64,000 bases of DNA from Siphonodentalium dalli (lineage: Eukaryota; Mollusca; Scaphopoda; Gadilida; Siphonodentaliidae). A program made the position numbers and the translations under genes. The stretch is taken from NCBI GenBank assembly GCA_032622095.1, contig CP136069.1, forward strand, positions 49,522,760 to 49,586,759, in the 5' to 3' direction. A model generated the notes under the pieces. The model was not told the origin of the DNA. It saw only the letters and a program-made list of their open reading frames with translations, and made no database searches. Shown here one piece after another: positions 21,403 through 33,647 of the stretch (the first letter of the stretch is position 1; each line of letters begins with the position of its first letter).

Positions 21403-23015
21403 TCTCATATATATTTTGAAGACCTCTGTTTGTCTGTCTGTCTGTTTGTCTGTCATTTATACAAATCTACGATTCTCGACCGATCAGGACGAAACTTGGT
21501 ACGTGTGTGTAGTTTGACCAGGCGGTCGACGTTGTCGTATCGGCGAGCCCGTGCGGCGCCCGCTTCGCGCATGCGCAGACGAGATATCGGAAACGGGTGG
21601 AGCTATCGACTTGAAATTTGCTATGTGAATGTATCTTGCCCCGGATACGAATTTTATCGGGTCGCCGAGCCCGTGCGACGCCAGCTTCGCGCATGCGCAG
21701 ACCAGATCTCGGAAACGGGTAGAGCTATCGACTTGAAATTTTGTTTTTGAATAGCCCGGACAACGTCGGGCTGGGTAGAGCCATCGACTTGAAATTTGTT
21801 TTTTGAAAAGCCCGGACAACGTCGGGCTCATCGGCTAGTCTCATATATATTTTGAAGACCTCTGTTTGTCTGTCTGTCTGTTTGTCTGTCATTTATACAA
21901 ATCTACGATTCTCGACCGATCAGGACGAAACTTGGTACGTGTGTGTAGTTTGACCAGGCGGTCGACGTTGTCGTATCGGCGAGCCCGTGCGGCGCCCGCT
22001 TCGCGCATGCGCAGACGAGATCTCGGAAACGGGTGGAGCTATCGACTTGAAATTTGCTATGTGAATGTATCTTGCCCCGGATACGAATTTTATCGGGTCG
22101 CCGAGCCCGTGCGACGCCAGCTTCGCGCATGCGCAGACCAGATCTCGGAAACGGGTAGAGCTGTCGACTTGAAATTTGGTTTTTGAATAGCCCGGACAAC
22201 GTCGGGCTGGGTAGAGCCATCGACTTGAAATTTGGTTTTTGAAAAGCCCGGACAACGTCGGGCTCATCGGCTAGTCTATTATATATTTTTGGAAGATCTG
22301 TGTGTCTGTGACTCTGTGTGTCTGTGTGTTCGCGATGAACTCGAAAACGGCCCACCCGATTTCTATGAAACTTGGTATGTGGGGCTATTTTCGGCCGGGG
22401 ACGAACATAGGCATATTAATTTGCCCGTGCGACGTGACATTGACCTTCAAATCGGGTAATTTCAAGGTCAAACGCCCGAATATCACGGGATTTCGATGAA
22501 ACTTGGTATGTGGGGATACCAAAGGCCGGGGAGTGACATACACATATTAATTTGCCCGTGCAACGTGACATTGACCTTGAAATCGGGTCATTTTGAAGAC
22601 CTCTGTTTGTCTGTCTGTCTGTTTGTCTGTCATTTATACAAATCTACGATTCTCGACCGATCAGGACGAAACTTGGTACGTGTGTGTAGTTTGACCAGGC
22701 GGTCGACGTTGTCGTATCGGCGAGCCCGTGCGGCGCCCGCTTCGCACATGCGCAGACGAGATCTCGGAAACGGGTGGAGCTATCGACTTGAAATTTGCTA
22801 TGTGAATGTATCTTGCCCCGGATACGAATTTTATAGGGTCGCCGAGCCCGTGAGACGCCAGCTTCGCGCATGCGCAGACCAGATCTCGGAAACGGGTAGA
22901 GCTATCGACTTGAAATTTGGTTTTTGAATAGCCCGGACAACGTCGGGCTGGGTAGAGCTATCGACTTGAAATTTGTTTTTTGAAAAGCCCGGACAACGTC
23001 GGGCTCATCGGCTAG
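21403..23015 (+). repeat. higher-order repeat copy 2 (A-A-B-A), 1613 bp
   Basis: Units: A 21403-21838, A 21839-22274, partial B 22275 to about 22590, 5'-shortened A to 23015. Shares private variants (GAGATATCGG, AAATTTTGTTTTTG) with copy 3 at the same unit position. Confidence 0.8.
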
Positions 23016-24628
23016 TCTCATATATATTTTGAAGACCTCTGTTTGTCTGTCTGTCTGTTTGTCTGTCATTTATACAAATCTACGATTCTCGACCGATCAG
23101 GACGAAACTTGGTACGTGTGTGTAGTTTGACCAGGCGGTCGACGTTGTCGTATCGGCGAGCCCGTGCGGCGCCCGCTTCGCGCATGCGCAGACGAGATAT
23201 CGGAAACGGGTGGAGCTATCGACTTGAAATTTGCTATGTGAATGTATCTTGCCCCGGATACGAATTTTATCGGGTCGCCGAGCCCGTGCGACGCCAGCTT
23301 CGCGCATGCGCAGACCAGATCTCGGAAACGGGTAGAGCTATCGACTTGAAATTTTGTTTTTGAATAGCCCGGACAACGTCGGGCTGGGTAGAGCAATCGA
23401 CTTGAAATTTGTTTTTTGAAAAGCCCGGACAACGTCGGGCTCATCGGCTAGTCTCATATATATTTTGAAGACCTCTGTTTGTCTGTCTGTCTGTTTGTCT
23501 GTCATTTATACAAATCTACGATTCTCGACCGATCAGGACGAAACTTGGTACGTGTGTGTAGTTTGACCAGGCGGTCGACGTTGTCGTATCGGCGAGCCCG
23601 TGCGGCGCCCGCTTCGCGCATGCGCAGACGAGATCTCGGAAACGGGTGGAGCTATCGACTTGAAATTTGCTATGTGAATGTATCTTGCCCCGGATACGAA
23701 TTTTATCGGGTCGCCGAGCCCGTGCGACGCCAGCTTCGCGCATGCGCAGACCAGATCTCGGAAACGGGTAGAGCTGTCGACTTGAAATTTGGTTTTTGAA
23801 TAGCCCGGACAACGTCGGGCTGGGTAGAGCCATCGACTTGAAATTTGGTTTTTGAAAAGCCCGGACAACGTCGGGCTCATCGGCTAGTCTATTATATATT
23901 TTTGGAAGATCTGTGTGTCTGTGACTCTGTGTGTCTGTGTGTTCGCGATGAACTCGAAAACGGCCGACCCGATTTCTATGAAACTTGGTATGTGGGGCTA
24001 TTTTCGGCCGGGGACGAACATAGGCATATTAATTTGCCCGTGCGACGTGACATTGACCTTCAAATCGGGTAATTTCAAGGTCAAACGCCCGAATATCACG
24101 GGATTTCGATGAAACTTGGTATGTGGGGATACCAAAGGCCGGGGAGTGACATACACATATTAATTTGCCCGTGCAACGTGACATTGACCTTGAAATCGGG
24201 TCATTTTGAAGACCTCTGTTTGTCTGTCTGTCTGTTTGTCTGTCATTTATACAAATCTACGATTCTCGACCGATCAGGACGAAACTTGGTACGTGTGTGT
24301 AGTTTGACCAGGCGGTCGACGTTGTCGTATCGGCGAGCCTGTGCGGCGCCCGCTTCGCGCATGCGCAGACGAGATCTCGGAAACGGGTGGAGCTATCGAC
24401 TTGAAATTTGCTATGTGAATGTATCTTGCCCCGGATACGAATTTTATCGGGTCGCCGAGCCCGTGCGACGCCAGCTTCGCGCATGCGCAGACCAGATCTC
24501 GGAAACGGGTAGAGCTATCGACTTGAAATTTGGTTTTTGAATAGCCCGGACAACGTCGGGCTGGGTAGAGCCATCGACTTGAAATTTGGTTTTTGAAAAG
24601 CCCGGACAACGTCGGGCTCATCGGCTAG
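23016..24628 (+). repeat. higher-order repeat copy 3 (A-A-B-A), 1613 bp
   Basis: Units: A 23016-23451, A 23452-23887, partial B 23888 to about 24203, 5'-shortened A to 24628. Differs from copy 2 at only a handful of bases over 1.6 kb by eye. Confidence 0.8.
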
Positions 24629-25313
24629 TCTATTATATATTTTTGGAAGATCTGTGTGTCTGTGTGTCTGTGTGTTCGCGATGAATTCGAAAACGGCCGA
24701 CCCGATTTCTATGAAACTTGGTATGTGGGGGTATTTTCGGCCGGGGATGAACATAGGCATATTAATTTGCCCGTGCGACGTGACATTGACCTTGAAATCG
24801 GGTAATTTCAAGGTCAAACTCCCGAATATCACGGGATTTCGATGAAACTTGGTATGTGGGGATACCTAAGGCCGGGGAGTGACATACACATATTAATTTG
24901 CCCGTGCGACGTCACATTGACCTTGAAATCGGGTCATTTCAAGGTCAAACGCCCGAATATCACGGGATTTCGATGAAACTTGGTATGTGGGGGTACTTTC
25001 GTATGAGGAGTCTCATAAGCATATTCATTTGACAATTTTGATGGGATTTCGACGAAATTTGATACGTGGGGTTACTTTTGTCCACTGAGTGTTTTGGACA
25101 GGTCGAGTCGTGACCCCGACCTGACCTTAACCTTCAAAATGATCAATTTAAGGTCAAATCGGGTAAAACCGGATGGATTTCGACGGGCACGTTTGTCTGG
25201 TACTTTTGTCCGGGCAGTGTTTTGGACTGGTCAAATCGTGACCCCACTTGATATTGACCTTCAAAATGGACAATTCAAGGTCAAAGCCCGGACGAAGTCG
25301 GGTCACCTTCTAG
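24629..25313 (+). mobile_element. full-length type B Helitron-like unit
   Basis: 685 bp, from TCTATTATATATTTTTGGAA to CCCGGACGAAGTCGGG-TCACCTTCTAG. It carries the complete B 3' end that the partial B units in the array lack. Confidence 0.7.
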
Positions 25314-26047
25314 TCTATTATATATTTTGGAAGATCTGTGTGTTTGTGTGTGTGTGTGTTCGCGATGGACTCGAACACGGCTGGACCGATTTCGACCAAA
25401 CTTGGTACGGACACGTAACTCGACCCGGGAACGAACATGTTCCCGTCCATTTGTCCGTGCGGCGTCACATTGACCTTCAAACCGGTGACCTTCAACATGT
25501 ATCTCGGCTCCTGTTGGGCCGATTTGGACCAAACGTGGTATGTGGGGGCAGTGTGAGGCGCCGAGGCATTTCGTCGCCTCCGGATGTCCGTGCGGAGTGA
25601 CCTTGACATTTCAAATGACCTTGAAACCGTATCTCGGGATCCGCTGGGCCGATTTCTCTCATTTTGGGGGTGTTGGTGTAGGTTGACCACAGGAGTAACA
25701 CGGACATGTCTGTCTGTCGGTGCGGCGTGACATCGACCTCCGAGTGACCTTGCACTTATATCTCGGGATCCGCTGAGCCGATTTCCACCGAATTTGGTGG
25801 AAACGGGTAGTATGAAGCGCTGAGCAATTTTGTCACACCCGGATGCCCGTGCGGCGTGACCTTGACATTCGAGTGACCTTCAATCTCTAAATCGGGTAAA
25901 ACCGGATGGATTTCGACGGGTAATTTTGTCCGGGCAGTGTTTTGGACCGGTCAAATCGTGACCCCACCGACCTTGACCTTCAAAATGGACAATTCAAGGT
26001 CAAATTGGAGGGGAAACAGCCCGGACGAAGTCGGGTCCACCTGCTAG
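25314..26047 (+). mobile_element. diverged type B Helitron-like unit closing the array
   Basis: 734 bp, from TCTATTATATATTTTGGAAG to GCCCGGACGAAGTCGGGTCC followed by ACCTGCTAG. Internal subrepeats are of the ATCTCGGGATCCGCTG.GCCG type, less like the other B units. Confidence 0.65.
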
Positions 26048-27439
26048 TAGTTATATATAGTGATAGTGATATAGACTTTGTTAATATTTTTATTTTTGTT
26101 ATTTATCCAATGACCTGATTTCGCATGTTAAAACCTTCATTATGTTAATAATACTGTTGCAGTGCCAGCTATTTTATCAAAATCAGATCTATAGTGGACC
26201 ATTCTGGAGTATAATTGTATAACTGATGGAAGAACGCATTTAGTAAAGTAAGATTTAAGACTCTTTGAAATGTAATTTGCACCCCACCCCTCATTCGAGT
26301 TGAAATGTCCAAACTGGTACCTCAAAGTTTCCACTGCACCACTGCCATTTCCAATGCAATGTAATATCTAGGCGAATTTGGCTTTCCACCCTCTTCCTTT
26401 AGTAGACACTACACCATATCGATTGTATACACCATTTGTCAAACATATTTTCTATCTGTACTTCAATAACATTTCCTTTCAATCACACCTCCCCCCTTCT
26501 CATCCCTGCTCTCGCCAAACTATCTTCCCAACAGCTATGAGATAGCACAGAACTAAAGGTAAATTCACATCTGCCTTACCATATACATGTAGCTCTCTGC
26601 TTTGGCACTTGGGGTAATATTTCCCGAGGAAAGGATCTTTATAAAGCTATATGGCTTGTAACCCATTATCGTTAGTTCTACGTTACCGAAACACACATTC
26701 CCTGACATATTGAATGCATTGGACAAAAATTACAAGAATATAAATTTTCGAAACCGATTTAAAATGTTATTAACAACAATTATCTATCGCAATGCTCATC
26801 TAAAATTAAATGCAACAATACCTTTTGTCGAGATTGTGCAGTTTTACCTAAATGCACGACATGAGCCCCGGCATTGTTACTTGCTAGTAAAAAGCCTGGT
26901 ATGTTCATTTATGAATAGAACTGATGGATATGAAAAAAATGAACAGCGATCGTAAATATTCTCTTATTTGGTCATATAATCTAAAATGTAATATTTCAAC
27001 CACACTCACTGCACTTATGATAGAGTAATATTGGCACAGTGCTTGGTACAAACAGTACATACAACCATTACATATACCAGCATGCTACATGTATGTACAC
27101 CATGTCAATGGTTTGGAGACGCCATTCATACATATTTTTTTTCATATTATGTTCATGTATTTAGATGCTACTATAATTCACGTTGTCAATATTTAAGTTT
27201 CATTTCCATACAGGGGCGGCAGGAAGACGGCCTGTTTTGGCTATGCCGCTCCTGTACAATATAATCGTGTTATTTCTGAATATTTCACTGTTAGCATGTT
27301 TGTAAATATCGTACAAATAAACAATCGATGAAAAAAGTATTAATCAATCGTTTTAACTGTTGGGTTGTCTATATATTTATGTATAAAGAGTCAATGTGAG
27401 AAATAATGTGCTATATTAAAATATCCGATTCCGTTTCAG
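26048..27439. other. unassigned intronic DNA
   Basis: No repeat, RNA gene or splice-bounded exon recognised between the Helitron array and CTLD2. Confidence 0.4.
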
Positions 27440-27703
27440 TTGGATATACCTGCACATCGCTACTTAATTGGTTCAGCTATGACTACTGCACCGACTCTCA
27501 TGGAAGCTACGTCTATACGTTTCATCTGGGCCGATACCAATGGGAGACAGCCAGAGACTCGTGTGCGCGTGCGCCGAATACAGGTTTACTCACTATTAAA
27601 TCTAGCACCAAGCAGAACACTGTCTGGTCCATCTTACAAACCGATGTTCTGAGCGCTTACTGGGTTGGCGCTCATCTTGACTCGAATTGGACATGGGCGA
27701 CAG
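27440..27703 (+). CDS. C-type lectin domain 2, exon 1
   Basis: 264 nt, acceptor CCGTTTCAG at 27431-27439, donor CAG|GTTAGT at 27703/27704, phase 1 at both ends. It encodes GYTCTSLLNWFSYDYC, SYVYTFHLGRYQWETARDSC (CTLD helix and second cysteine), GLLTIKSSTKQNTVW and AYWVGAHLDSNWTWATG (the W-V-G strand). The same layout as the first exon of CTLD1 indicates domain duplication. Joining to CTLD1 exon 3 rebuilds a Val codon (G|TT). Extracellular; partner unknown. Confidence 0.9.
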
Positions 27704-27956
27704 GTTAGTGGAACAGAAGTCCGATTGATGTAAACATATTTCAGGCCCCAAAATACAACAAGAATCAGAATCGTGATTTTCATTTTGATTCTCATAAAGA
27801 TTCTTGACTCCCTGTAGAAATGCTATCTTTTGATTCTCGCAAAATTTGATGGATTTTTAGGCCTGTATTTTATTATTCCAAATACCGCGACATACAGAAT
27901 ATGTAACAGTTCAACGTGTTAGAAATTGGCGGAATGCGTGGATTTGGTATAAATCA

Positions 27957-28347
27957 AATGATGCTGAATCCAGGAGGAGGTCAAGTGACCAATTTTGAAT
28001 GGGCATTTTCATTACAATTCTCCGCATTCAAACTGTTTCACATGACCACCTCCTTAAAGCCGAATCCTTTTGATATAGAAGTCTGATTCGTGACGTATAT
28101 CATTCTTAATTCATTTTGCCTCCATTGTTTCAATTTATATACCTCCCACAACATAAATTGAATAAATGGAGGCAACATAAATTAACAATGATATACGTCA
28201 CGAATCAGACTTCTATATCAAAAGGATACGGCTTTAAGGAGGAGATCAAGTGAAGCAGTTTGAATGGGGATTTACATGCGGAGAATTGCAAGGAAATGCC
28301 CATTCAAAAATATTGGTCACTTGACCTCCTGAATTCAGCATATCATT
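27957..28347. mobile_element. ~390-bp foldback element
   Basis: AATGATGCTGAATCCAGGAG faces CCTGAATTCAGCATATCATT. Arms include GTGACGTATATCATT / AATGATATACGTCAC and meet near 28150 at TTGAATAAATGGAGG. In the CTLD2 intron. Confidence 0.7.
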
Positions 28348-28897
28348 CCGATTAATTATCTGTATTGTCTCCCAGAGCATGCACAAAAGCTCTGACCAAG
28401 ATATTATGCTAAGAAAATTAACTTTCATCCTCATACATGTAGAAGTCATGCTATAATTTAACAGTCATGCTATAATTTAACAGTCTAACTGTTTAATTGC
28501 CATTATCGTGATCATTAATATTACAAGCAGATGCCACTTTACTTTTAGAATTATGTGTCAGTAGCCATTCCCACTTTCGATCAAACGGTATGTACCCTGT
28601 ACCACAAGTTCACGATGTAGACGACATTCATACGAATAGATAATAACATTGCAGACTGATTCTAATTCTTTGATTGGCATATGGCCGTTTGTTGTATCTA
28701 TAACTGTCTGAATATTTCCTACGAAAATTTATTGTGAATGTTTTGTTTTTTTTAAACAAAACTGTTTATGCCATTCTATAGTATGTGCTTGTTTCACTGC
28801 TTCAAACTGATATTTTACAACTCAGCCATTTGAAGAATGTATCATTAAACTATTATTGTCGAAAAATTCAACAACAATGGATGTACCGTATCGTACG

Positions 28898-29291
28898 GGT
28901 ACGTTCATACACTGGAAAGTTTGCACGGTATGGTCTGCAGGCATTTTATCGTAGAAACCGGTTATGATGCCAGAATATGAACGGAAACATGCATATAACA
29001 TGCTTTACCAAAGCGAACGACATTAGAAGTAAAATGTATATGTATTTCCACTTGTAACGGTGCTACTGGCAATTACCTTCAAATACCTGTACATGTATGA
29101 TTGATTCTTTGGAGATAATTGCATGTTATTTACAGACAAATTCCAGTAGCATCGCTATACAATTAGCTGTGGTACAGATGCATTGTATAAGTATGCATGT
29201 TTGCGTTCGTATTCTGGCATAATATCGGTTTCTACGACGAAATGCATACAAACCATATACCGTGCCAATTTTCCAGCGTGTGGACGTAGCC
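28898..29291. mobile_element. MITE-like inverted-repeat element, copy 2
   Basis: Ends GTACGTTCATACACTGGAAA and CCAGCGTGTGGACGTAGCC, with a second inverted pair GTAGAAACCGGTTATGATGC / CATAATATCGGTTTCTACGA. The interior matches 14101-14320. Confidence 0.6.
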
Positions 29292-29580
29292 TAAAGCACA
29301 ACATCTGAACTACGCAAAATGTAAACAAACAATCCGCTAATCATCCCGAACAAATCAGCTATAATCAAACGAGAATGATTTTACTAACGAGAGTCACTAT
29401 GTTTGATTTATATGATGGTAATTGCTGGCAATGTTGATGCAAACTTTATTAAAATACCCGTTTTGTTTATTGGCTATATAGGCACTCCAGTTGAGTGTTT
29501 CCTGTCACTTTAAATTGTAATTAACATCTTCACGGACCCCAACTTCGAACGAATATCAACGAATATGTATTGGTTTGTAG

Positions 29581-29659
29581 GCGCGGCGTTAAACTGGACA
29601 AATTGGGGTTCTGGTGAGCCAGTCGCTGGCACAGATGGACTGATTTTGAGCTGGGCGTC
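29581..29659 (+). CDS. C-type lectin domain 2, exon 2
   Basis: 79 nt, acceptor GGTTTGTAG, donor CGTC|GTGAGT, entered phase 1 and left phase 2, the same pattern as CTLD1 exon 2. It encodes AALNWTNWGSGEPVAGTDG followed by LILSWAS. The sugar-contact triplet is EPV rather than EPN or QPD, so canonical mannose- or galactose-type binding is not expected. The usual cysteine after this motif is absent (DGLILSW). Confidence 0.87.
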
Positions 29660-30972
29660 GTGAGTATATCTTCGGCCAGTATTCCCCGACCCAACCTCCG
29701 AACCATCATGGTACCATTAGATGAAAATCCCTTATATCAGTGTTTACGCTGGGTCGAACAATTTTTTGCCAGTTCTGATTTAATTTTTTGTTTTGCCAAA
29801 TTAAAAAAATGTTGGCCAAATTAAATCCTGATTTTCTGGTCTCACAATTAATGATTACTTGCGTTTTATATTCCACATAATTATATCCATACCTTCAAAT
29901 ACTATGTCTAGACTTCTTTAATCCCACCATTGCTACTTGACAATACACCACTACCCACCATCTATCAGCCTTATAACAAGGGTTCATTAGTGTTAATCCT
30001 CATTACTGTTTTATTGCATTTGGTGGCCTATTGTTTCAAGTGCCTTTTAAATAATAATAATAAGTGACTTTTGTTATTAAGCTATATCGCCAGATGATTC
30101 TACTAAAAAATTATTCTTATGTCGCTCCCGTTACAAAATCAATTTGAGTTTTTTAATCAGATTTCCAATTTTGGGTCAATAAAAACTCTGGCCAAATGTT
30201 TTGCCAAATGAATTGTTTGCTTGCCCTTATGCCTTATGATATGGCAACTGATGTGCTAAAACATACGCGAATTCCTACACTAGAAACATCGTACCGTGTT
30301 ATGTCTATATATGTCTGAACATATGCAAAGATGCCGAATGATTATAACCAAAGTTATTGTTGTCGGGCGACATGTAGATATCGTGCGTGTGTGTGTACTA
30401 TCGTCATCACTTTTATAACAAGTTTTTCTGTATCTCAATATGCATTTGGAACTAGAGATATAAAAAATGTATAGGGGGATTTTCGCGGTGACAGACAATG
30501 GACTTGCCTACTACGCCACCCCCCCCCCCCACAAACCACAAACGTGAGCAAATGTTTCCACAGTTGGAAAGTTCATACCTGAAAGAAATTGTTCCGGTAG
30601 CCAACTCTTTCAACAGACAATTAATTGTGAATTTTAATTCCAGTTGAATATCAGAACAAATATAGGATATAATGTATATTGAATAAACCAATTACTGGGT
30701 TAATACTAACATTATATCAATGGCGTTAATCATTTACAATGGTGAGACACTTTCTTAGCCATTGCTATAATAAATACCAATTGACGAGTAGTTCCTTTAG
30801 GAAATGAACATATAATAAGTTCAACAAACGACAGTAGGTCGTTTGTTGATTGTATTACCTGAACATTTCCTAAGGGAGACGACAGACAGAAAAACATATA
30901 ATACAAGAGCAGAATGAGTCATAATCATAGGTGGGAAATGTTCTGATAATAAGTTCAACAAACGACAATAGT
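29660..30972. other. intronic DNA with small repeats
   Basis: Holds a C12 run at 30519, a short piece of the old dispersed repeat (30540-30590, CAGTTGGAAAGTTCATACCT) and a foldback at 30794-30877 (GTTCCTTTAGGAAATGAACA / TGAACATTTCCTAAGGG) whose half is repeated at 30937-30970. No exon seen. Confidence 0.5.
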
Positions 30973-31372
30973 ATAACCCTTTACCCAACAAACCGGCCAA
31001 AACCGGCCAAATAAAGCTTCAACAGCCTAAAATATCTTCGGTCTGTCTCAATAGAACCATACAAATATGAATATCATTGGAACCGGCTCCTTGACCACAT
31101 TGTGATAGTTACAGTTATGCCATGTGCCAATGCATTCTCTTATATATGCGAGTCGACCATAGGTCGCCTCGCATATATAAGAGAATGCATTGGCCTAAAA
31201 AAAATATGTTTTTAACACTTTTTACCATTTTTTCTTACATTCTTTAGCAATTTTATAATTTTTAATGTGTTAAGCCAATGCATTCTCTTATATATGTGAG
31301 GCGACCTATGGTCGACTCGCATATATAAGAGAATGCATTGGCACAGGGCCGTTCTGTTGGGTAAAGGGTTAA
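30973..31372 (+). mobile_element. piggyBac-like MITE, copy 4
   Basis: CCCTTTACCCAACA ends and both internal palindromes. The right flank is TTAA; the left is ATAA, a single-base decay of the target site. In the CTLD2 intron. Confidence 0.8.
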
Positions 31373-31802
31373 TGACCGTTCCAATGTTTAATTTTATAAA
31401 CTGAATTGGAGAATCCATTCCATAAAGAAAGGGTTAAACTTCGCCGTGGCAGAGTAATGTAGCGGATCTTTGACGTAAACATTTTTGTCTAGTAAACCCG
31501 ATACAACAATATTTTTTATGTCAAATGAAACTTGTATTGGGACGCATGGGTTACATCCCTGGATATGTGGTCCTGCTAATGTTATATGATGTCGGTGGGT
31601 CCCGTGTTAGGTGAACCATTATAGCATATGCATCGTCATTTTATTGCATTCCAGTTGTTGTAAACATAGTTTAATCCATTCATAATAACATATATCAGCA
31701 TTATATATCAACAATAAAAAATATTATAGTATAAATATATTTGGAAGGGGATTAAACAATAAGCACGAGGTCAAATTTGCTCCCCTTTGTTTCGTATTCC
31801 AG

Positions 31803-31858
31803 TTACCATTGGCGAGGAAAGAACCGATCAGAGTCTTATGGTTACGTTTGTCAAATTG
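31803..31858 (+). CDS. C-type lectin domain 2, exon 3
   Basis: 56 nt, acceptor TATTCCAG, donor TTG|GTGAGT, entered phase 2 and left phase 1. It encodes YHWRGKNRSESYGYVCQI. The WND triplet of CTLD1 is replaced by WRG, so together with EPV the principal calcium site is probably lost. Only the terminal conserved cysteine (YVCQ) is kept; the one expected after WND is missing. CTLD2 totals 399 nt (133 codons). Confidence 0.8.
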
Positions 31859-31941
31859 GTGAGTATGCATCGTGCAATGTCACTATGCCGTTTTTCCATG
31901 CAATGTTCAATTATATTTGCTGCAAAAATATTGATGTTCCC

Positions 31942-32274
31942 TTAAAGGGGTACTGTACACTAATTCCGGCCATTTATGGAACCATCTCCTATTATACTCA
32001 ACATAATATATGCAACAAATTAATTAATTTGAGCCATGGGCCAGTGCAAAATTCAATCATGTGCTATATGAACCATGTACACAAGATGGACATTATAATG
32101 AAAATGAGTTAATGACTCGAGCCATAAACTCATTTTCATTATATATTTTACATCATTCATAAAGTAAATGAGTGTATTTTGCACTCATCCGTGGCTCAAA
32201 TGCATTCATTTGTTGCATATAGTATGTTGAGTATAATATGACATGGCCGGATGTAGTGTACAGACCCCCTTTAA
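31942..32274 (+). mobile_element. TTAAAGGGG MITE, foldback copy
   Basis: TTAAAGGGGTACTGTACACT faces TAGTGTACAGACCCCCTTTA. Internal arms (TGAGCCATGG..CAGTGCAAAAT / ATTTTGCACTCATCCGTGGC) make most of it a hairpin centred near 32115. Confidence 0.75.
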
Positions 32275-32811
32275 GGATCAACAATCCGATTTGACCAAAT
32301 AATGCAGAATGTCCTAGGCTAATGGACCTTTACACAGCTATCAATTAATAACTAATAGCAGATATTTTCTACCAATCACGAATGAGCCGATCACTTGCTG
32401 CAACGAAAATTCTTTGTTCACCGTGATATAATGGTTACATGTATATCCGCGTGTACTTCCAGTTTGATTTTATTATATGCTTCCCTATAAAATAGCTGAA
32501 AATTACCGAATCGAAGATTGTCGTATATATGTATCTTTTAGAAGCCACAGTGAAATACAGTTTCGTAATTTTATTGTTGCTTTCCTTATTTCACTGAATA
32601 GCTTGTCGACAGACGTCATGACGTCATGAACGCGGTTTGCAACATTGGACCAACTGATCCGTGTCAGATACAGATGATCGTCAGTTTAATTATTTTATAT
32701 TTTACACAACAGACAATTTGATTGGTGGACAAGTGTTAGTTCTCACTTACGGGTACCCTTCTCCATTAGCAGATCATTTTCAAGTCCGGCGTATATGAAT
32801 ACTGCGATAGT

Positions 32812-33060
32812 GGAGGCCCCCACCCCCTTTTTTCGTACGCCGTATTCCATGCCCTGTTATGAGGTACGCCGTATTCCGGCCCCTCTGTTGGGAGGTATTT
32901 GGTATTCCAAAAATACCGGTATTCGTACGCCGACCTTCCAAAAAATGAAGTTTTCATATCTTTTTTATGTATTCCATATGGCTGTTAACTGGTATTCCGT
33001 ATTCCACCCTCTGTGTTAAGTGGTATTCCGTATTCCATGGGGGCTGGGGGTGGGGGCCTC
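32812..33060. mobile_element. small element with GGAGGCCCCCACCCCC ends, GTATTCC-rich
   Basis: Inverted ends GGAGGCCCCCACCCCC and GGGGGTGGGGGCCTC. The interior carries about nine GTATTCC words (GCCGTATTCC, TGGTATTCCGTATTCCA). Confidence 0.65.
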
Positions 33061-33647
33061 ATAATGACCTCCAAACGGACGACGGGCGGAACCCATGCAC
33101 ATTCCTCGCCAGGCGATATTGTTTTTGGAGGGTTCGTTTCCTATTTCGTGATTTACCGCGACACGTACGTGGGCAGCGTGTATCAACAATCGCAACAGAA
33201 TCCGATTACAATGGGTGCATACCGTACATATAACTCGACAAAAAACAAATTCAAATAAGATTATCCGTATCGGAAGTGGTCCCATCAGGATAACCTACAC
33301 ATCGCGAGCTTCTGCTTTCTTAACAAGAATGCACTCTAAATGATGCACACCGTTTGTCTGTATTTACTTAGTATCCGCTGTTGAGAACGCCTATGTAAAA
33401 AGGGCACAAGGTTTATCGGTTTTGCCCCTCAATCGAGTCAAATGCTTGAACTAACCACCCTCAGGAACTTTATGTATGGGTGGCAAACCACGTCATCCCA
33501 GGGAGTGCCTAGTGGGTTTCTACTAGGGGTGTCCAACTTGAATTTCTTACTGCATCCCTCTGGTATTTTGATTCCCATTCAAATATAAAAATCTAAACAA
33601 TATTTTATTTGAACATAAGAACAAAACATCCCATTGTCAATGTATAC
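33061..33647. other. unassigned intronic DNA
   Basis: Overlapping short frames on both strands at 33013-33285, no domain recognised, no splice-site support. Confidence 0.3.

Larger units (their letters stand above)
19789..26047 (+). mobile_element. tandem array of non-autonomous Helitron-like elements
   Basis: About 6.26 kb of units joined head to tail with no spacer; each CTAG end is followed at once by the TC start of the next. Type A units (~436 bp) start TCTCATATATATTTTGAAGA and end with the hairpin AGCCCGGACAACGTCGGGCT, then CATCGG, then CTAG. Type B units start TCTATTATATATTTTTGGAA and end CCCGGACGAAGTCGGG with CTAG about 11 nt later. The whole array is preceded by A (19788) and followed by T (26048), as for one Helitron insertion site. 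No Rep/helicase frame. The many 65-150 codon frames on both strands repeat from unit to unit and are not coding. In the CTLD1-CTLD2 intron. Confidence 0.8.

Noticed and set aside
19816-24845. Many reading frames of 65-150 codons on both strands, repeated along the array
   Set aside because: They track the Helitron unit length, overlap each other in opposite strands and contain no domain; absence of stops reflects the GC-richer repeat sequence.
19789-26047. CRISPR-like repeat array
   Set aside because: Units are over 400 bp, abut without spacers, and the DNA is clearly eukaryotic.
32967-33285. Small gene with frames on both strands at 33.0-33.3 kb
   Set aside because: The frames run from the GTATTCC-rich element into flanking DNA and have no recognisable features.
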